A DNA stretch of 64,000 nt from Massospora cicadina (GCA_022478985.1 JAKSZP010018553.1:1-64000); one strand, 5' to 3'. Numbered from the stretch's first letter, positions 46,590 to 57,357 are shown. The notes: generated from the letters alone by a model not told the origin. Program-made: numbers and translations.

Positions 46590-46590
46590 C

Positions 46591-47168
46591 TGTTTTTAAT
46601 TCAGAGGTCTTGTTAAGATAAGCTGAAGATTTTGTGCAGGGTTCAACCCACTGAGCAACGGATGGACAATTTGAAGATCATTGGTCTCTTAAAACTTATG
46701 AAAAAGTAATAATAAAATATGAAGCATATGCTCCAACAATACCCTTTATTTAATTATATAATTTACCATATTCTTTCTGCTCAGCTTGCTACATGATACT
46801 TATTATCAATCCCCCATTTAATCATCATATATCGCTTATATATCATTGACTTTGGTCAATACCAACCTTTTTGCCTAGACTGTTTGGTTCTGCCATATGC
46901 TCATTGGTTCTGGAAGAGTCTACTATTCTTTAAATTTGCAATCGCCTTATTTTGAGGTAATCTACTAATAAATTTTTAAATTTTGACATTACCTTAATAC
47001 CTGATTTGGAGGTGATCCACTCAATATTTGCCTAAAGCTTAGTATCACCCTATTGCCTTATGTTAAGGCACTCTCATCGATATTATTGTACTCCTTGGTT
47101 TTGCCAATCTCACCCATTCCGCCATAACTACTTAGGGCTTATTGTACATTCATATCAGAATATTAACA
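46591..47168 (-). repeat. F2 copy E 5' LTR
   Basis: 578 bp, aligned with 15201-15772. Diverged from the F and G LTRs (495-501 bp), so E represents an older or separate F2 subfamily. Confidence 0.85.
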
Positions 47169-47814
47169 ATGATTATATAAGAAATTTGGAGATAGCATAT
47201 CAAAATTACTTTATAATTGATTAAAACATTAATTTGCTGAGTTTATAGTGACCATGCAATGAGATATAGCAAAGTACTATATACAAATAGGCTTTTTTAA
47301 AATCCTTAATACCATTAAAATCTAATCACATAACTACTAATTAAGGTAATATGTGTATATAGAATTTACTTATACTACAAAACTATACTAACCATTTTGA
47401 TTATATTAACATTATTGTCAATTCAAGAAGTTCATATATGGGTTCCAATGTAGTTCATTGCTCATAAAATTATAATTGAACACTATCAATTTTTCTATGA
47501 CTATCATATGTGAAAAGTTATTGTGGAAAAATTCCTGCCTTTATTCTAGCTTAATATATAATTTTAAAGTATGATCCCCCTACACGCCGTTGATACACCT
47601 GCTTATGTATAAATCATACTAACTAAAGGTTTAATATAGTCTTGGCATGTTATAACTTAAGATAATATAATGAAAATAAAAAATATAGTTTGTATTAATC
47701 TATTAATTGTTGAGCAATTTCTACTATACCTATAGCATACACTAATAATCTTATAAATGTTAATTTATAAAAGGAAAACTTTTTCTTTCTGCTTGACATT
47801 ACTTTTGAGCAATT
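47169..47814. other. AT-rich spacer, no gene seen
   Basis: Very AT-rich, stops in all frames, no repeat shared with the rest of the window noticed. Marks the right border of the nested block. Confidence 0.6.
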
Positions 47815-49700
47815 TTGAAAAACCAGTTAATTTTTCACTGCTGCCTCACCGCATCAGTTTTAAATTTATGTCCTCTTATCCACCACCTGCTGCCCCAATG
47901 TAGGGCAGTTGTGCTCCACCAGATAACGTTTACCACCTGGCAGGCAAACTTGTGCAAACTGGCTCATCCATCCCATCAAATGCAACTGGCCATTTTGTCC
48001 CTCTGAGGGTCTTAGTACTGCACCTCACACAAGTCCACCCAACCCACACCCACCTCCTAGCCCTACCCTGATCTAATATCCACTTTTGCCTCTGATTAAA
48101 ATATGGATGTTTATTCCCATATGCTGACAAAGTGATTATTGAGCTGGCAACGACCACTTTCACACCAGCAGGATTATCAACTTCCATCCTTACAAGGGCT
48201 ATTTTGATATTGGATTCCCCACTGAAGAGGATGTGGCCACTGCAGCAGCAAAGCCCTTAATTTATAAAAAAGCACCCATTACCACCACCCGTACACATTT
48301 CCCCAATGATACCATACTTGTGGTGAACTTTGCAAACCTTCTCTCTCACCTTTCCCCTCAGACACTCTATGGCAAGTTGATGTCAGGGCTTTTCACTTAT
48401 GGCAAAGACCCCGTCCTCCAATTCTTATTCCTTAGCAGAGCTGAATGCCTAGCGGCGCCTCAAGCAATGGCCACCATTACCCCTCACCAGCCATCTATAG
48501 CCCAGCACATCATACCACGTGCCTATATTCCATCAGCACCAGACCACTTCTTCTGGGCTCACATTGACAATGATCACACAGCTTTTCCCATATGCCATGG
48601 ATTGGACCATTCCAAAAAGGAATATCAATCCATTTCCAACACTGCAAAAACTGCCAACACCACCCATGAGGCCACGCCTAAAGCTTTCAAGTGGGTATTT
48701 TGGCTGCCCCCACCCCCTCTGGCCATGCACTTGATGAATCAGCAAAACCTAGCAACCCAAAACCAAGCCAGCCAATTTAAACCAATTTTATTGATTGGGA
48801 GCATTAATGGACCCATATTCAGCCCTAAAAATATACTGCCTCAAAACCTACCCAATCACAGCCACATATTTTTGAATCAATCCTAATCAACAAAAATCTC
48901 TGGAATTTATTGGATGAAGTGACTGAATCTGGGAAAATTGTCCTACCTCCAGAATTCCCATTTAATTTAGAACCTTATCTGAATTCAGATGTCGACGCCC
49001 CATTCCCACCCAAAAAATATGTTCCCAAACCCACTGCTGCCCTTTTCCTGAGCAACCATCAGCTAGATGAGGCTACGGGGGCCTCACCCAAAAGCTGCCA
49101 CCTCTGAGAGGCCATGTCACTCTCTGTCATTAGTTTTAAGGAAGGGCTGCACCCCACCCAGTTCCCCACCATTTTCCTGATGTTGCAAAAGTAGAAATAA
49201 AACGCCTAGCTGCAAATGCCACCACCACTATCAAGCATGCTGCAAAACTGGCTGATTTTTCCCCAACCACATGCATCACCAGATCTAACATTGCACAATT
49301 AGCCCAGCTTCCTGATGACCACATCCAAGCTGAACAATATATCGATGAACTCATGGAGGCTTTGCTCCAGGCCTGAATTGTCAGTATCAGTCTCAATGAA
49401 TATCCGCTTTGCCTTGACCCTCATCCAGCGGATGCTCCAACCCCTTGCTCTCAGCATTGATTTGCCTCTTCAACGTTGAACACAACGTTGAACATCCGCC
49501 TGAACCCCACTCCCCCTACACCACGGAGGGATAAGTGGCTCTCCACTGTTCCACCTGGTTGGTTGTTTTATTATTTTTTGTGTGTCTTGCCACTCATTTA
49601 GGGCAGTTAGTCTGTAATTTTTGGTTTGTTTTTTGGTGCTTTTGAATCAGAAATGTCCGTCCCTTGGTCAGCATACCTCAAATAAACTGAATTTAATTTA
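47815..49700 (+). mobile_element. ORF1-only non-LTR retroelement with 3' tail
   Basis: Coding-like from about 47830 in changing frames. The clearest run, 48190-48886, reads HPYKGYFDIGFPTEEDVATA, AAKPLIYKKAPITTTRTHFP and NDTILVVNFANLLSHLSPQT, like an RRM domain with linker (KGYFDIGF and ILVVNF as RNP-like strands). More follows at 48910-49107 and up to ALLQA at 49374. A 3' UTR then leads to GTCCCTTGGTCAGCATACCT and CAAATAAA at 49675-49695. No reverse transcriptase or endonuclease lies between ORF and tail. Its 3' 190 bp match the truncated copy at 4738-4980. The 5' end and target duplication were not found. Confidence 0.6.
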
Positions 49701-50177
49701 AAACTATTTTAATTTATAAGGGATAATATAAAACTGCAGAACATCAACCTGACCTGCGTTACTGGTCTAGCAAATGAGCAAGTAAATGTTGCACATAGTA
49801 AAAAATGTTTAATAAAATATAGGTGTATTTGTCTTTAAACAATTCTTATAATCAATGATGTACTATCTAACACTAAAACCAAGGTTACCTCAGCTGCATA
49901 TAGTACAAGATGATTTTGTAAGGCTCTTACCTCCAGCTATTAAGCCAGACAGGGGTATGCGCCCCTTTAGGTCAAAAAGGGGACCAAACCCCAAGGACAA
50001 GCCTCTCACCCAGATCTCTGATCTAGGTCACACCCTGGATGAGAGATGGGTGGCGGCCGCCCCTCCCTGTTTGCCCAATTCCTTTTCCCATCCCCTCTCA
50101 GTCCAAACCTATTCAGGTGGCAAAATCTGCAGATTTTTATTTAAAAATCAAGCTACTTTGTATGGATTTTATTAATC

Positions 50178-50286
50178 ACAAGAAGCTCTCCACCATGGCT
50201 CCCAACTACTGTTCCAGCAAGGGACTCAACTAGAAGCCAAACTGAGCGGGGGCAACTTACCTACTAAGCCAAAATTAGGCAAAAAG
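50178..50286 (-). repeat. Possible tRNA-derived SINE head
   Basis: On the minus strand, TGGCTTAGTAGG near 50270-50259 fits the pol III A box (TRGYNNARNNG). GTTGAGTCCC about 30 bases on looks like a B box with one base lost. No matching 3' tail or duplication was seen, so this is weaker than the SINE at 52597. Confidence 0.3.
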
Positions 50287-50493
50287 TCGAAACGAAAAGG
50301 CCGAAAACGTGATTCGAAAGTGACACTTCATTCCGAACTTGAAAAGGTAAATTTGGACATTCAAAATTGGAAAAAAGGCTCGAGAATAGCTTGGACGCTT
50401 TGACTGATATCGTCGAGGCGAAATTGAGGTCGAAACCAATAATAACGAACTCAAAACCGGAAATTGATCCCCACTATCGCAATTCAGCTTAGC
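50287..50493 (+). pseudogene. CpG-richer exon-like stretch with basic motif
   Basis: Plus reading gives LGKKSKRKGRKRDSKVTLHS and ELEKVNLDIQNWKK, then, after a one-base shift at an A run near 50370, ENSLDALTDIVEAKLRSKP to DPHYRNSA and TAG at 50492. The basic cluster resembles a nuclear localisation signal. CpG is visibly denser here than in the retroelements. It may be the last exon of a host or transposase gene; no family recognised. Confidence 0.35.
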
Positions 50494-51930
50494 AGCCCAC
50501 TCCGCCCAGTTTAGTTTAATACCCAGTGTCCGACCTCAAGTAGGGTGTTGGGTTATTGTTTTATCTATTTCAATAAAAACCATATCCCCAGAAAAGTTCC
50601 GTTTTCCTTGTTATTGTATCAAAAATTATATTAAAATCCGCAGGTTTTGTGTTTCCACAGTTGACAACACTCAGAGGTCACGGTTGATAACCTCAAGGAT
50701 GGAGGAAACCTTAGGCGTTAGCTTAACCTCAACGGTTGGAACCCTCAACTTCACAATTACAAATACCCTCCCCCAATCTTCCTCCCCCACTATGGTAAGG
50801 CGCAGCTCAAGAGCATGTGCCTGTTGTTGTGGCTGCTAAAGCACCCACAGTTACAGGCCTGTATTATCTTGGCACGTACTTATCCTACCAGTTATATAAT
50901 AAACTCTAAAGTTAATTTATTAAAGGATCAATATTCTTGTTTCATTCTCATTTTTAGGTTTCTCTGCATCACTTGAGTATCTATAATATAAAGTGATACA
51001 TTTATAATTTTGGGTATTCTGTTGTAATACTCTAATAATAAAACTATAAGTTATCTCTTCTTTGCCCTTAATTCTTATCTATAGATTTGCTATAGTTTGC
51101 ATTTCCAAGTAGCCATAAATTTTTAGATGACTTTTAATACCGACTTCAGTTAACTCAACATAAGTAATTTTGGTACTTTTATAAAATAATACTTGCCATC
51201 GATATTATGCTTATTTGTTTAGCTTTTTACTAATCTAAATATGAAAAGTATACTTTCTATATCACTATAGGATAATTTAATATAAATATAAAAATTATAG
51301 TGGATAACAATAAATTAATATTTTATTATGATAATAAATTATATATTACTAAAATTAATAACTGTTGGAAGGCTCATAACCCAGTTATCACTTAAAGATA
51401 ACAAGGCGTATATACTTCCACCACTCTCCTAAGTCACTAATCGTAGTTCATATGGTATAAAATGCTACAATTGAAGCAAAATAAAACTTAACCAAGAGGG
51501 ATTCAACTTAGCGTATATAATTTGAAGATTACAGAATTAGCTGAAATATACAAACCTTATAGGATTTGACATATACAACTTAAATATCTGTGAATCCATA
51601 TCAATCAAGAATGACTTCAGCTACCCAGGTAAAGTAAAATTTGATAGGACCCTTTGTGGGATTAGATAATATCTTTGACAAGCTTTATCAAATGACCAAC
51701 TTTTATATTCATGTGGTATCTATAATAATAAAAGCAAGTGTGTATGTGCGATGCCCAGCCAAAACTACAGCATGTAGAGTTTTCAAAATTAGGCTATAGT
51801 TGGATGGGAGGGGGTCCATGTGCACATCGAAGCCGGATTTTTAATTTTTATGATAAAATAAAAAATTTTATACGTAAGAAGTAAAACTTTTGTATGTTTT
51901 TTATAGAATTCGGTATATTGTTACGGCTGA
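50494..51930. other. AT-rich spacer, no gene seen
   Basis: No open frame longer than 60 codons. A CT- and CA-rich patch lies at 50750-50850 and very AT-rich DNA at 51000-51360. No repeat shared with other parts was recognised. Confidence 0.5.
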
Positions 51931-52245
51931 GCAGTTTGATAATCAGTTGATTCGATGGCTTAAATGGTTTTGGCAAGCGGTTGATGGGTTTGGGTTGATT
52001 AATAAGCTTGATGATTTTAGCAAGCAGTTAGTGATTGGTTGATTCGATAATTTAATTGGTTTTGTTAAGTTTTAGTGGTTTTTGGTTTTAGGTTAATTTA
52101 AAAGTCCAACAATTGGTTTTGGCTGGGTGATTGGTGGATTTTGGTTAATTCGATGGGCTCAATGGTTTCAGATAAATGGGTGATGTTTTAATTAGTTCGA
52201 TAGGTTTAATTGGGCTTGGCTGCGTGGTTGGTAATTTTATATTGA
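51931..52245 (+). repeat. Degenerate ~50-bp tandem repeat array, left
   Basis: Successive units resemble TTCGATAGGTTTAATTGG followed by CTTGGCTGCGTGGTTGG (compare 51955, 52045, 52155, 52200). Units are T/G-rich on the plus strand and much diverged. The array ends in CAATATAAATATAATCAATT. A related array lies at 52780. Confidence 0.55.
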
Positions 52246-52596
52246 TGCAATAGAATTTGATTTCTTAATTTTATCGATAGCCATCTACCAATATAAATAT
52301 AATCAATTAGGAGCATCTGGTAAAAATTTGAACCCACAAAAAATCTGGTAAACTGGGTATCAACAAGCATTAGCCTAAAATTTTCTTTACAAAACTATTT
52401 TTCTGTTTATTTTTTATATAAAGATATATTATCTCATGAACAAATAAATCAAAAATCACTAAACTTTGTACAGGTACTTTATAAAGTTTGGGGATAGTAA
52501 TATACTATTTTTTAATAAATCATATAATTTTTGATATCTGTTCTATATATGATCCAAAACATATGTTTCTAATGGTAATTATATAGTAATTTTGCT

Positions 52597-52725
52597 AAGG
52601 GTGGTTAGCCGAGTGGGTAAAACTGCTTCCACCCCTAGTACAGGTTTTTTGTTCGAAACCAGTACTGGCTAGAAAACATACTCGGTGTGGTATATTTGTC
52701 CCAAGGTCGACCCACCTCAAATAAT
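52597..52725 (+). mobile_element. tRNA-derived SINE with 18-bp target duplication
   Basis: 129 bp between perfect 18-bp direct repeats TTATATAGTAATTTTGCT at 52579-52596 and 52726-52743. The head has the A box TAGCCGAGTGG (52606-52616) and B box GTTCGAAAC (52651-52659), 34 bases apart, as in a Leu/Ser-like tRNA. The 3' end reads GTCCCAAGGTCGACCCACCT then CAAATAA, the same tail as the ORF1 element (GTCCCTTGGTCAGCATACCT CAAATAAA). Internal pol III promoter, shared LINE tail and long duplication together define a SINE mobilised by a LINE. Confidence 0.88.
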
Positions 52726-52779
52726 TTATATAGTAATTTTGCTGAACATTTTCATATTCATTTGATTCAAATTTTTCAT

Positions 52780-53015
52780 AGGTTTTGATAAGTGGTTGGC
52801 AGTTTTTGGCTGTTTTATAAGTTCAATAATTGGTTTTTGCTGTTTGGTGGTTTATTTTTTGGTTAATTTGATAGGCTCAATAGTTTTAGGTAAGTGATTG
52901 ATGGTTTTTTTAATTTGGCAGGCCTAATTAATTTTGGCTAAGTGGTTGGAAGTTGGAATGTTCGATAGGTTTAATGGTTTCTGAACTTATTGATGGTTAT
53001 CAATCAATATAAAAT
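52780..53015 (+). repeat. Degenerate ~50-bp tandem repeat array, right
   Basis: Text such as AGTTCAATAATTGGTTTTTG, TTTGATAGGCTCAATAG and TTTTGGCTAAGTGGTTGG parallels 52090-52230 in the same orientation. The two arrays and the SINE between them suggest one array that was split or duplicated. Confidence 0.55.
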
Positions 53016-53555
53016 CTAGAAGAATTTAGAATCATCTGGTAGGTTATAAATACCTTAGCGAAGCATGGGTATATTACTAGTAACTATATAAATGTATCTA
53101 TGCTGCAGGATCGCATTACAAATATACTAAGCAGGTTAAACTGTATTATAATCTCTAAACTAATCAATCTAACTTCTGCTTTGTTTATACCCTTATTTCA
53201 GTAGCTTTTTCTATTTTAAGTAAATAACCTTCTAGTTTAGTTCAGTACTTCTCAAAAATGCTGATAGTTCACTACTTATGCAAACAAGATTTTACCCTAG
53301 AATACGTTTTAAAATAACTTGTCATGATTATTAGAATATATTTAATTTAAAGGATATAAATTTAAATTAAAAGTGTTAGATGATCTAGAGTCACAATTAA
53401 TACAAAACTTAATATTACCAACTTAATTATAAGTAGTTAAGCATCTGTCCTAAAATTAATCAATTGCGTATAAACTAAAATGCATTACAGAACTTACTAT
53501 TCTATTTTTAAACCTTATTCTAACTGCGCATTCGAATAGAATAAATTAATTGAAT

Positions 53556-53610
53556 GTTATTTATTTATTCGGGGAAGGCTGACCATGGGACAGACAATTC
53601 TGGTTAATCA
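53556..53610 (-). repeat. Orphan LINE/SINE 3' tail
   Basis: Minus strand reads GTCTGTCCCATGGTCAGCCT then TCCCCGAATAAATAAATAA, the same tail as the three other non-LTR copies. No duplication or head was identified above it. Confidence 0.65.
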
Positions 53611-53895
53611 AATACTATTAATTAGATACTTCTTATCAGTACTAATACCATAAATTAGATGATTGGTGTGGGAGCCAACTATGGTTCTGTCACCTACGCC
53701 ATTTGATAAACTGAGTTCATCTAAATTGGTAACTGAAATTTATAAACTAAAATGATCTTTCAATTGATACATTATAACCAAATTAATTCCGCATCTCAAT
53801 TTTTGATACCAATTGTAAAGGGTCTAAAATTAAAATAAACGTATGAAATAGATTTTGAATCTTAATTTAAAAAATATAAATGCAATTATTTTATA

Positions 53896-54438
53896 TCAAC
53901 ATATTGATGCTAGTTTAATGGTTAGCTTAATATCCCGTTGAAGGTTGAACCATTGAATTTGAAGATCGAGGTGGTGGTAAATGATCACCCATGACCTTGG
54001 CAAGGGCCAGATGGAGAGGGGAAGGTTTACCCCCTTCAATTCAAACTTGGAGAGAGCAGGATTTGATGAGAGGAGGGTGGAGTTTAGTGGGGGTAGGCGG
54101 TAAGCGGGAACAGGTTGAGGAAACATATCCTTATCGTAAAAGGTGGGATGGTTATGCACCAACGACTTCCCATATCGAAAGTCCCATCCTTTATTGAACT
54201 GGCAGAGAACCACCTTCCACTTGCAGCAGCACCTTTCCGAGGTTCTAATACGTGTATTGGTGGGACGGGCCCTCAATTCCGGGCGCCCCTCTCGAGAGCA
54301 TACAATGTAGATGGTCTTCGGCTTTGAGGTGCGAATCCGGACGCTAAAGCCACACGCGTGGGCCAAGTGCTGGCAGTACTCGAACGCCTCCTGCGACGTT
54401 ACGAAGCTTTTGGTAAAAATCAAATTAAATCGGTCCAT
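53896..54438 (-). CDS. FAR1-type DNA-binding domain protein
   Basis: An uninterrupted 180-codon ORF, the best intact gene in the window. Residues 11-97 carry the FAR1 (WRKY-GCM1-like) zinc-binding domain: SFVTSQEAFEYCQHLAHACG, FSVRIRTSKPKTIYIVC (C47), SREG, RCCCKWKVV (C70-C72), then VHNHPTF (H95, H97). This CC..HNH layout is known from FAR1/FHY3 proteins and the N-termini of MULE transposases. No transposase core follows. After about residue 133, a one-base shift at a G run (near 54018) would give an alternative end, PLHLALAKVMGDHLPPPRSS to STGY and TAA, so the true C-terminus or an intron is open. It could be a host regulator or a truncated or domesticated MULE. Confidence 0.75.
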   Translation of the reverse strand: MDRFNLIFTKSFVTSQEAFEYCQHLAHACGFSVRIRTSKPKTIYIVCSREGRPELRARPTNTRIRTSERCCCKWKVVLCQFNKGWDFRYGKSLVHNHPTFYDKDMFPQPVPAYRLPPLNSTLLSSNPALSKFELKGVNLPLSIWPLPRSWVIIYHHLDLQIQWFNLQRDIKLTIKLASIC

Positions 54439-54462
54439 CTTTTGAGTTCTCTTTTTTATCCT

Positions 54463-54488
54463 CCCTTATAAGCTTACCAACAACCAAT
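54463..54488 (-). promoter_or_regulatory. Candidate core promoter of the FAR1-domain gene
   Basis: The complement shows ATTGG (CCAAT box, 54484-54488) and CTTATAAGGG (54463-54472), 25-50 bases ahead of the ATG at 54438. The leader would be very short. Confidence 0.35.
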
Positions 54489-56079
54489 GAAACGCCGAAA
54501 TCTAACTAGGGTGATCTCGATTTTCTACATCTGTACCGATTCAGCAAACGTCATTCGGACCCGTAACTAATTATCATAGATCAATATAACCAAACTCAAC
54601 TTTTCGGTTAAACCAAACCTGATTTGTAACGCTAACGTTGATTTCTAATAATTTATTCTAATCATTTGACTAAAAGTTGCCTGTTTGATGCATTTGGAAT
54701 TTCGGCCTTTTAACAAAGGTTATTAGCATTAACTTAAAACTGAGACAAGTTCCAAAATGAGTTTCATTTAATTCGCTTATATCGGGGTTTCCCAATGATA
54801 TTACGATTTACATCCACTGATGGTAGATGACTAATAATCGACTAATAACGACATTAATTGTAAGTATAAACTGTCCCTTGACAACTGGCTTTAAGTTGTA
54901 ATACCACCAATTGGGTAAACCCGGATTCGGATAACGAATCAAATGATATCAAATGAGGTAAGTTCTTATCCATATAAATCACCCTCGGCGATTTAATCGC
55001 CTGTTTTTGTCACTATATTAATTTAAATCATCCTTACAATATTGTGTAGAACCATTTTTCACTTCCAACACTTGTAAGTTTATTTCATACGCAGTAATCA
55101 TGGGTATCATGCGTCATACTTTAATACATATGGGTGAATTATTCCTTAAACAATTCCCTTGGTTACGAATTAGTAACTTAAATCCCTGATATACCAGTTA
55201 GGTGAACGATAACCATTCTCAATATGCGTCGAAGTAGCTTATAGCATTGATGCATAGTCTATGTTAACTTTACCCCTTACATAGATTACTTTAGCTTCAA
55301 TCCGATTCATCCTCTAATCTTTTATCCAATTTAACCATAGTAAAAAGTTAAGCTACCTAAATATTAAGATAAACTAGTCGCTTGATGTTATCTAGACGAA
55401 TCTAGCCCAACTAAACCAAAAAATACAACTCCATAGGCTGATACTTTAGCTCAAAGATCAACTTGATTGACAAGTCTACCAGACCCAACTTCAAGTTATT
55501 TCTACTTCAAATATATAGAGTATCTAATATTATCTGGCTACTCATAAATTTATATATTTTTATTTTAATGAATCTATAACCTAAATAACTAAAATACCAA
55601 CTCATTTATATTAAATCTTTGTTGAGTACTAATAGATTATATAGTAGCATCTTTCTAAACTTCCACCTATGGTTATTTATATGACTATCTATCCATGCTC
55701 AATTATCTCATACCTTTAAGTAGTGTCATTTCTGATTTTTAAAACTTTTCTTTCCTGCACCACCTAATTTTAGTTTCAAATATATTAGATCATTAAAATT
55801 AAAGAAGAAATAAATAACTTTTATCTAGATTAACAAAATCTAAAGCTTTGAATTTATTGATCAGAACATCAGCGTTGAACATCAGCTGTTGATCTAGTGT
55901 AGGTGAATGTGAGGAGAGTGTCTATAACTCTCCAGGAAAAGACTACTAACAAAAACCGTGTGCATGCACCCACTCCAGTGCTCATAACTTCAGCACTTAA
56001 AAATTAATTCAAGATACCTCATTAAGGAGGTATACTATGAAGCCAGTAACAGATAGAATAAAGTAATGAGTATCATTAT
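54489..56079. other. Intergenic, no gene seen
   Basis: Stops in all frames; moderate CpG in 54490-54700, then AT-rich. No shared repeat recognised until the LTR-like sequence that begins around 56080. Confidence 0.5.
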
Positions 56080-56571
56080 GCAAAGTCCTTTATTGTGGAA
56101 GAGATGATCACCAGAAAGATTTATCAGAGTAGGACTAATTTGAGTAAAATTGGAAATTTGGGGCTCAGTACTTTGTTGGGCTTAGAAATGACTCTGACCA
56201 ATAAAAAGAGACCCCCACTCACAGCAGTTTAGTATCTCAAGTAAGCACAAACTCAAGACATTGATAGTAATCAAACACCTCCATTATTTGTAATACTAAA
56301 TTTCATAAAAAATCAATCCATGTTCAGAAATCAAATGTAATGGACCATCATCATTTAAACTATAATTTATAACCTTTAACCCCAAAGATGTAATATCTGG
56401 GCCCCATCACGCGATTCGTGAGGATAAACTTGGTCCTGCTTATCCCTAATCTAATGTTTATCAACAGTTAATATAAGGTCAGGGAGGGTGGCCAACTTGA
56501 CTACTCTGGCCTGGACCATCTCCTCCTGTCTGTACAATCCACTCCTGCAATCATGTCATTTAACCATGACA
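56080..56571 (-). repeat. K-element 3' LTR (F3 relative), left end uncertain
   Basis: Minus start TGTCATGGTTAAATGACATG; like the F3 LTR it opens with the inverted repeat TGTCAT/ATGACA and then has AAGTTGGCC.CCCTCCCTGACC where F3 has AAGTTGGCAGGCCTCCTTGA. It is preceded by the purine tract AAATGAGAGGGTAG (minus, 56572 upward). Aligns with 14640-15175. It may extend below 56080. Confidence 0.7.
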
Positions 56572-56798
56572 CTACCCTCTCATTTTTTAAATGTTGCCCC
56601 TCCACCAGGGGCTTTAGAATGTGATAAGTTCTTGTGAGCTGGGGGTAGCTTCATGGTTGTAATTTTGCTGGTAGACTTGGGACTTAAGCATCATGAAAAA
56701 GATCATGGAAAGTGGTAATCAGGTCCTGAGAATGAGCGCAATCATAATATTGATCCCTGCTATTTAATGCAGCATCAAACCCCTTTTAAGATACCAGG
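56572..56798 (-). pseudogene. K element: chromodomain C-terminal end
   Basis: Minus reading YYDCAHSQDLITTFHDLFHD and MKLPPAHKNLSHSKAPGGGA parallels the F3 end (DCSHAQDLIDTFHKHFPQ, MKLAPAYKNFSLAQDTGGGF). It is cut at 56798 by copy H and resumes at 63358. Confidence 0.85.
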
Positions 56799-57356
56799 TG
56801 TCATGATTTTGATATGACTGGACAATAGTCTTGGGACAGCCAGGCAGAAACCGCTGAACACAGTATCAGCTATGAATATTCGATTGCCTTGAAATGAGGC
56901 GATATTGGGGTTAACAAGTTTTACTGGATATAATGAGTTTATTGGAAAGCCTCTATATAAGGCAATAAGGCAATGTTGATATTTAACAAATACAAAGTAA
57001 ATTGCCTACAAATAGAGCGACAGCAGATTAAGAATAATAAGCCAAATTTGAGGAAAATTGGTGGACTAGAATAACCCAAGCAATGCGAAATAGTATCACC
57101 TGCAGCTGATGTATATAAATGAAATGGGTGATTGAGAGAGGTAGGTTTTTTAGTGCAGATGAGATGGAACAGCGAGGATGATGTATTTATAAGAAATAAA
57201 TAAAAAACTGATTGAGACAATTGCTCCTATTTTTAAATATATTTTCAAGTGCGTCTGAAGGACTGACAATCTCCACATTGTCCATCCGTTGCTCAGAGGG
57301 CTCAACCTGTGCGAATAGCCCAACGAATCCTAGCAATACTGTTCAAAATTACAACA
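56799..57356 (+). repeat. F2 copy H 5' LTR
   Basis: TGTCATGATTTTGATATGAC to AAAATTACAACA. TATA box TATATAAAT at 57112-57120; AATAAATAAA near 57195 could serve as poly(A) signal. The hairpin GCCTTGAAATGAGGC near 56889 is conserved in family LTRs. Confidence 0.93.
57112..57120 (+). promoter_or_regulatory. TATA box of copy H 5' LTR
   Basis: TATATAAAT, followed about 30 bases later by a purine-rich GAGAGAGGTAGG stretch. The 3' LTR has TATATAAGT at the same place (63112). Confidence 0.5.
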
Positions 57357-57357
57357 G

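Larger units (their letters stand above)
15201..47168 (-). mobile_element. F2 copy E, Ty3/gypsy element split by nested insertions
   Basis: A single minus-strand element reconstructed from pieces: 5' LTR 46591-47168, gag 45818-46570 and 32181-33328, protease to integrase 29516-32180, integrase rest 16972-17682 and 15773-15885, 3' LTR 15201-15772. The gaps are a solo LTR, copy F (with G inside) and an F3 element (with F4 inside). Protein reading resumes across each gap, for example GPLPTGANR at 29540 continues to KYILMAI at 17680. The outer duplication is weak: ATACT before, ATGAT after. Confidence 0.85.

Noticed and set aside
48533..48745. Minus-strand ORF near 48.6 kb
   Set aside because: Shadow of the plus ORF1 reading, with no motif of its own.
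53640..53701. A-box-like CACCTACGCCA complement above the orphan tail at 53.56 kb
   Set aside because: The only B-box-like text lies about a dozen bases away, too close for a tRNA head, and no duplication was found, so only the tail is annotated.
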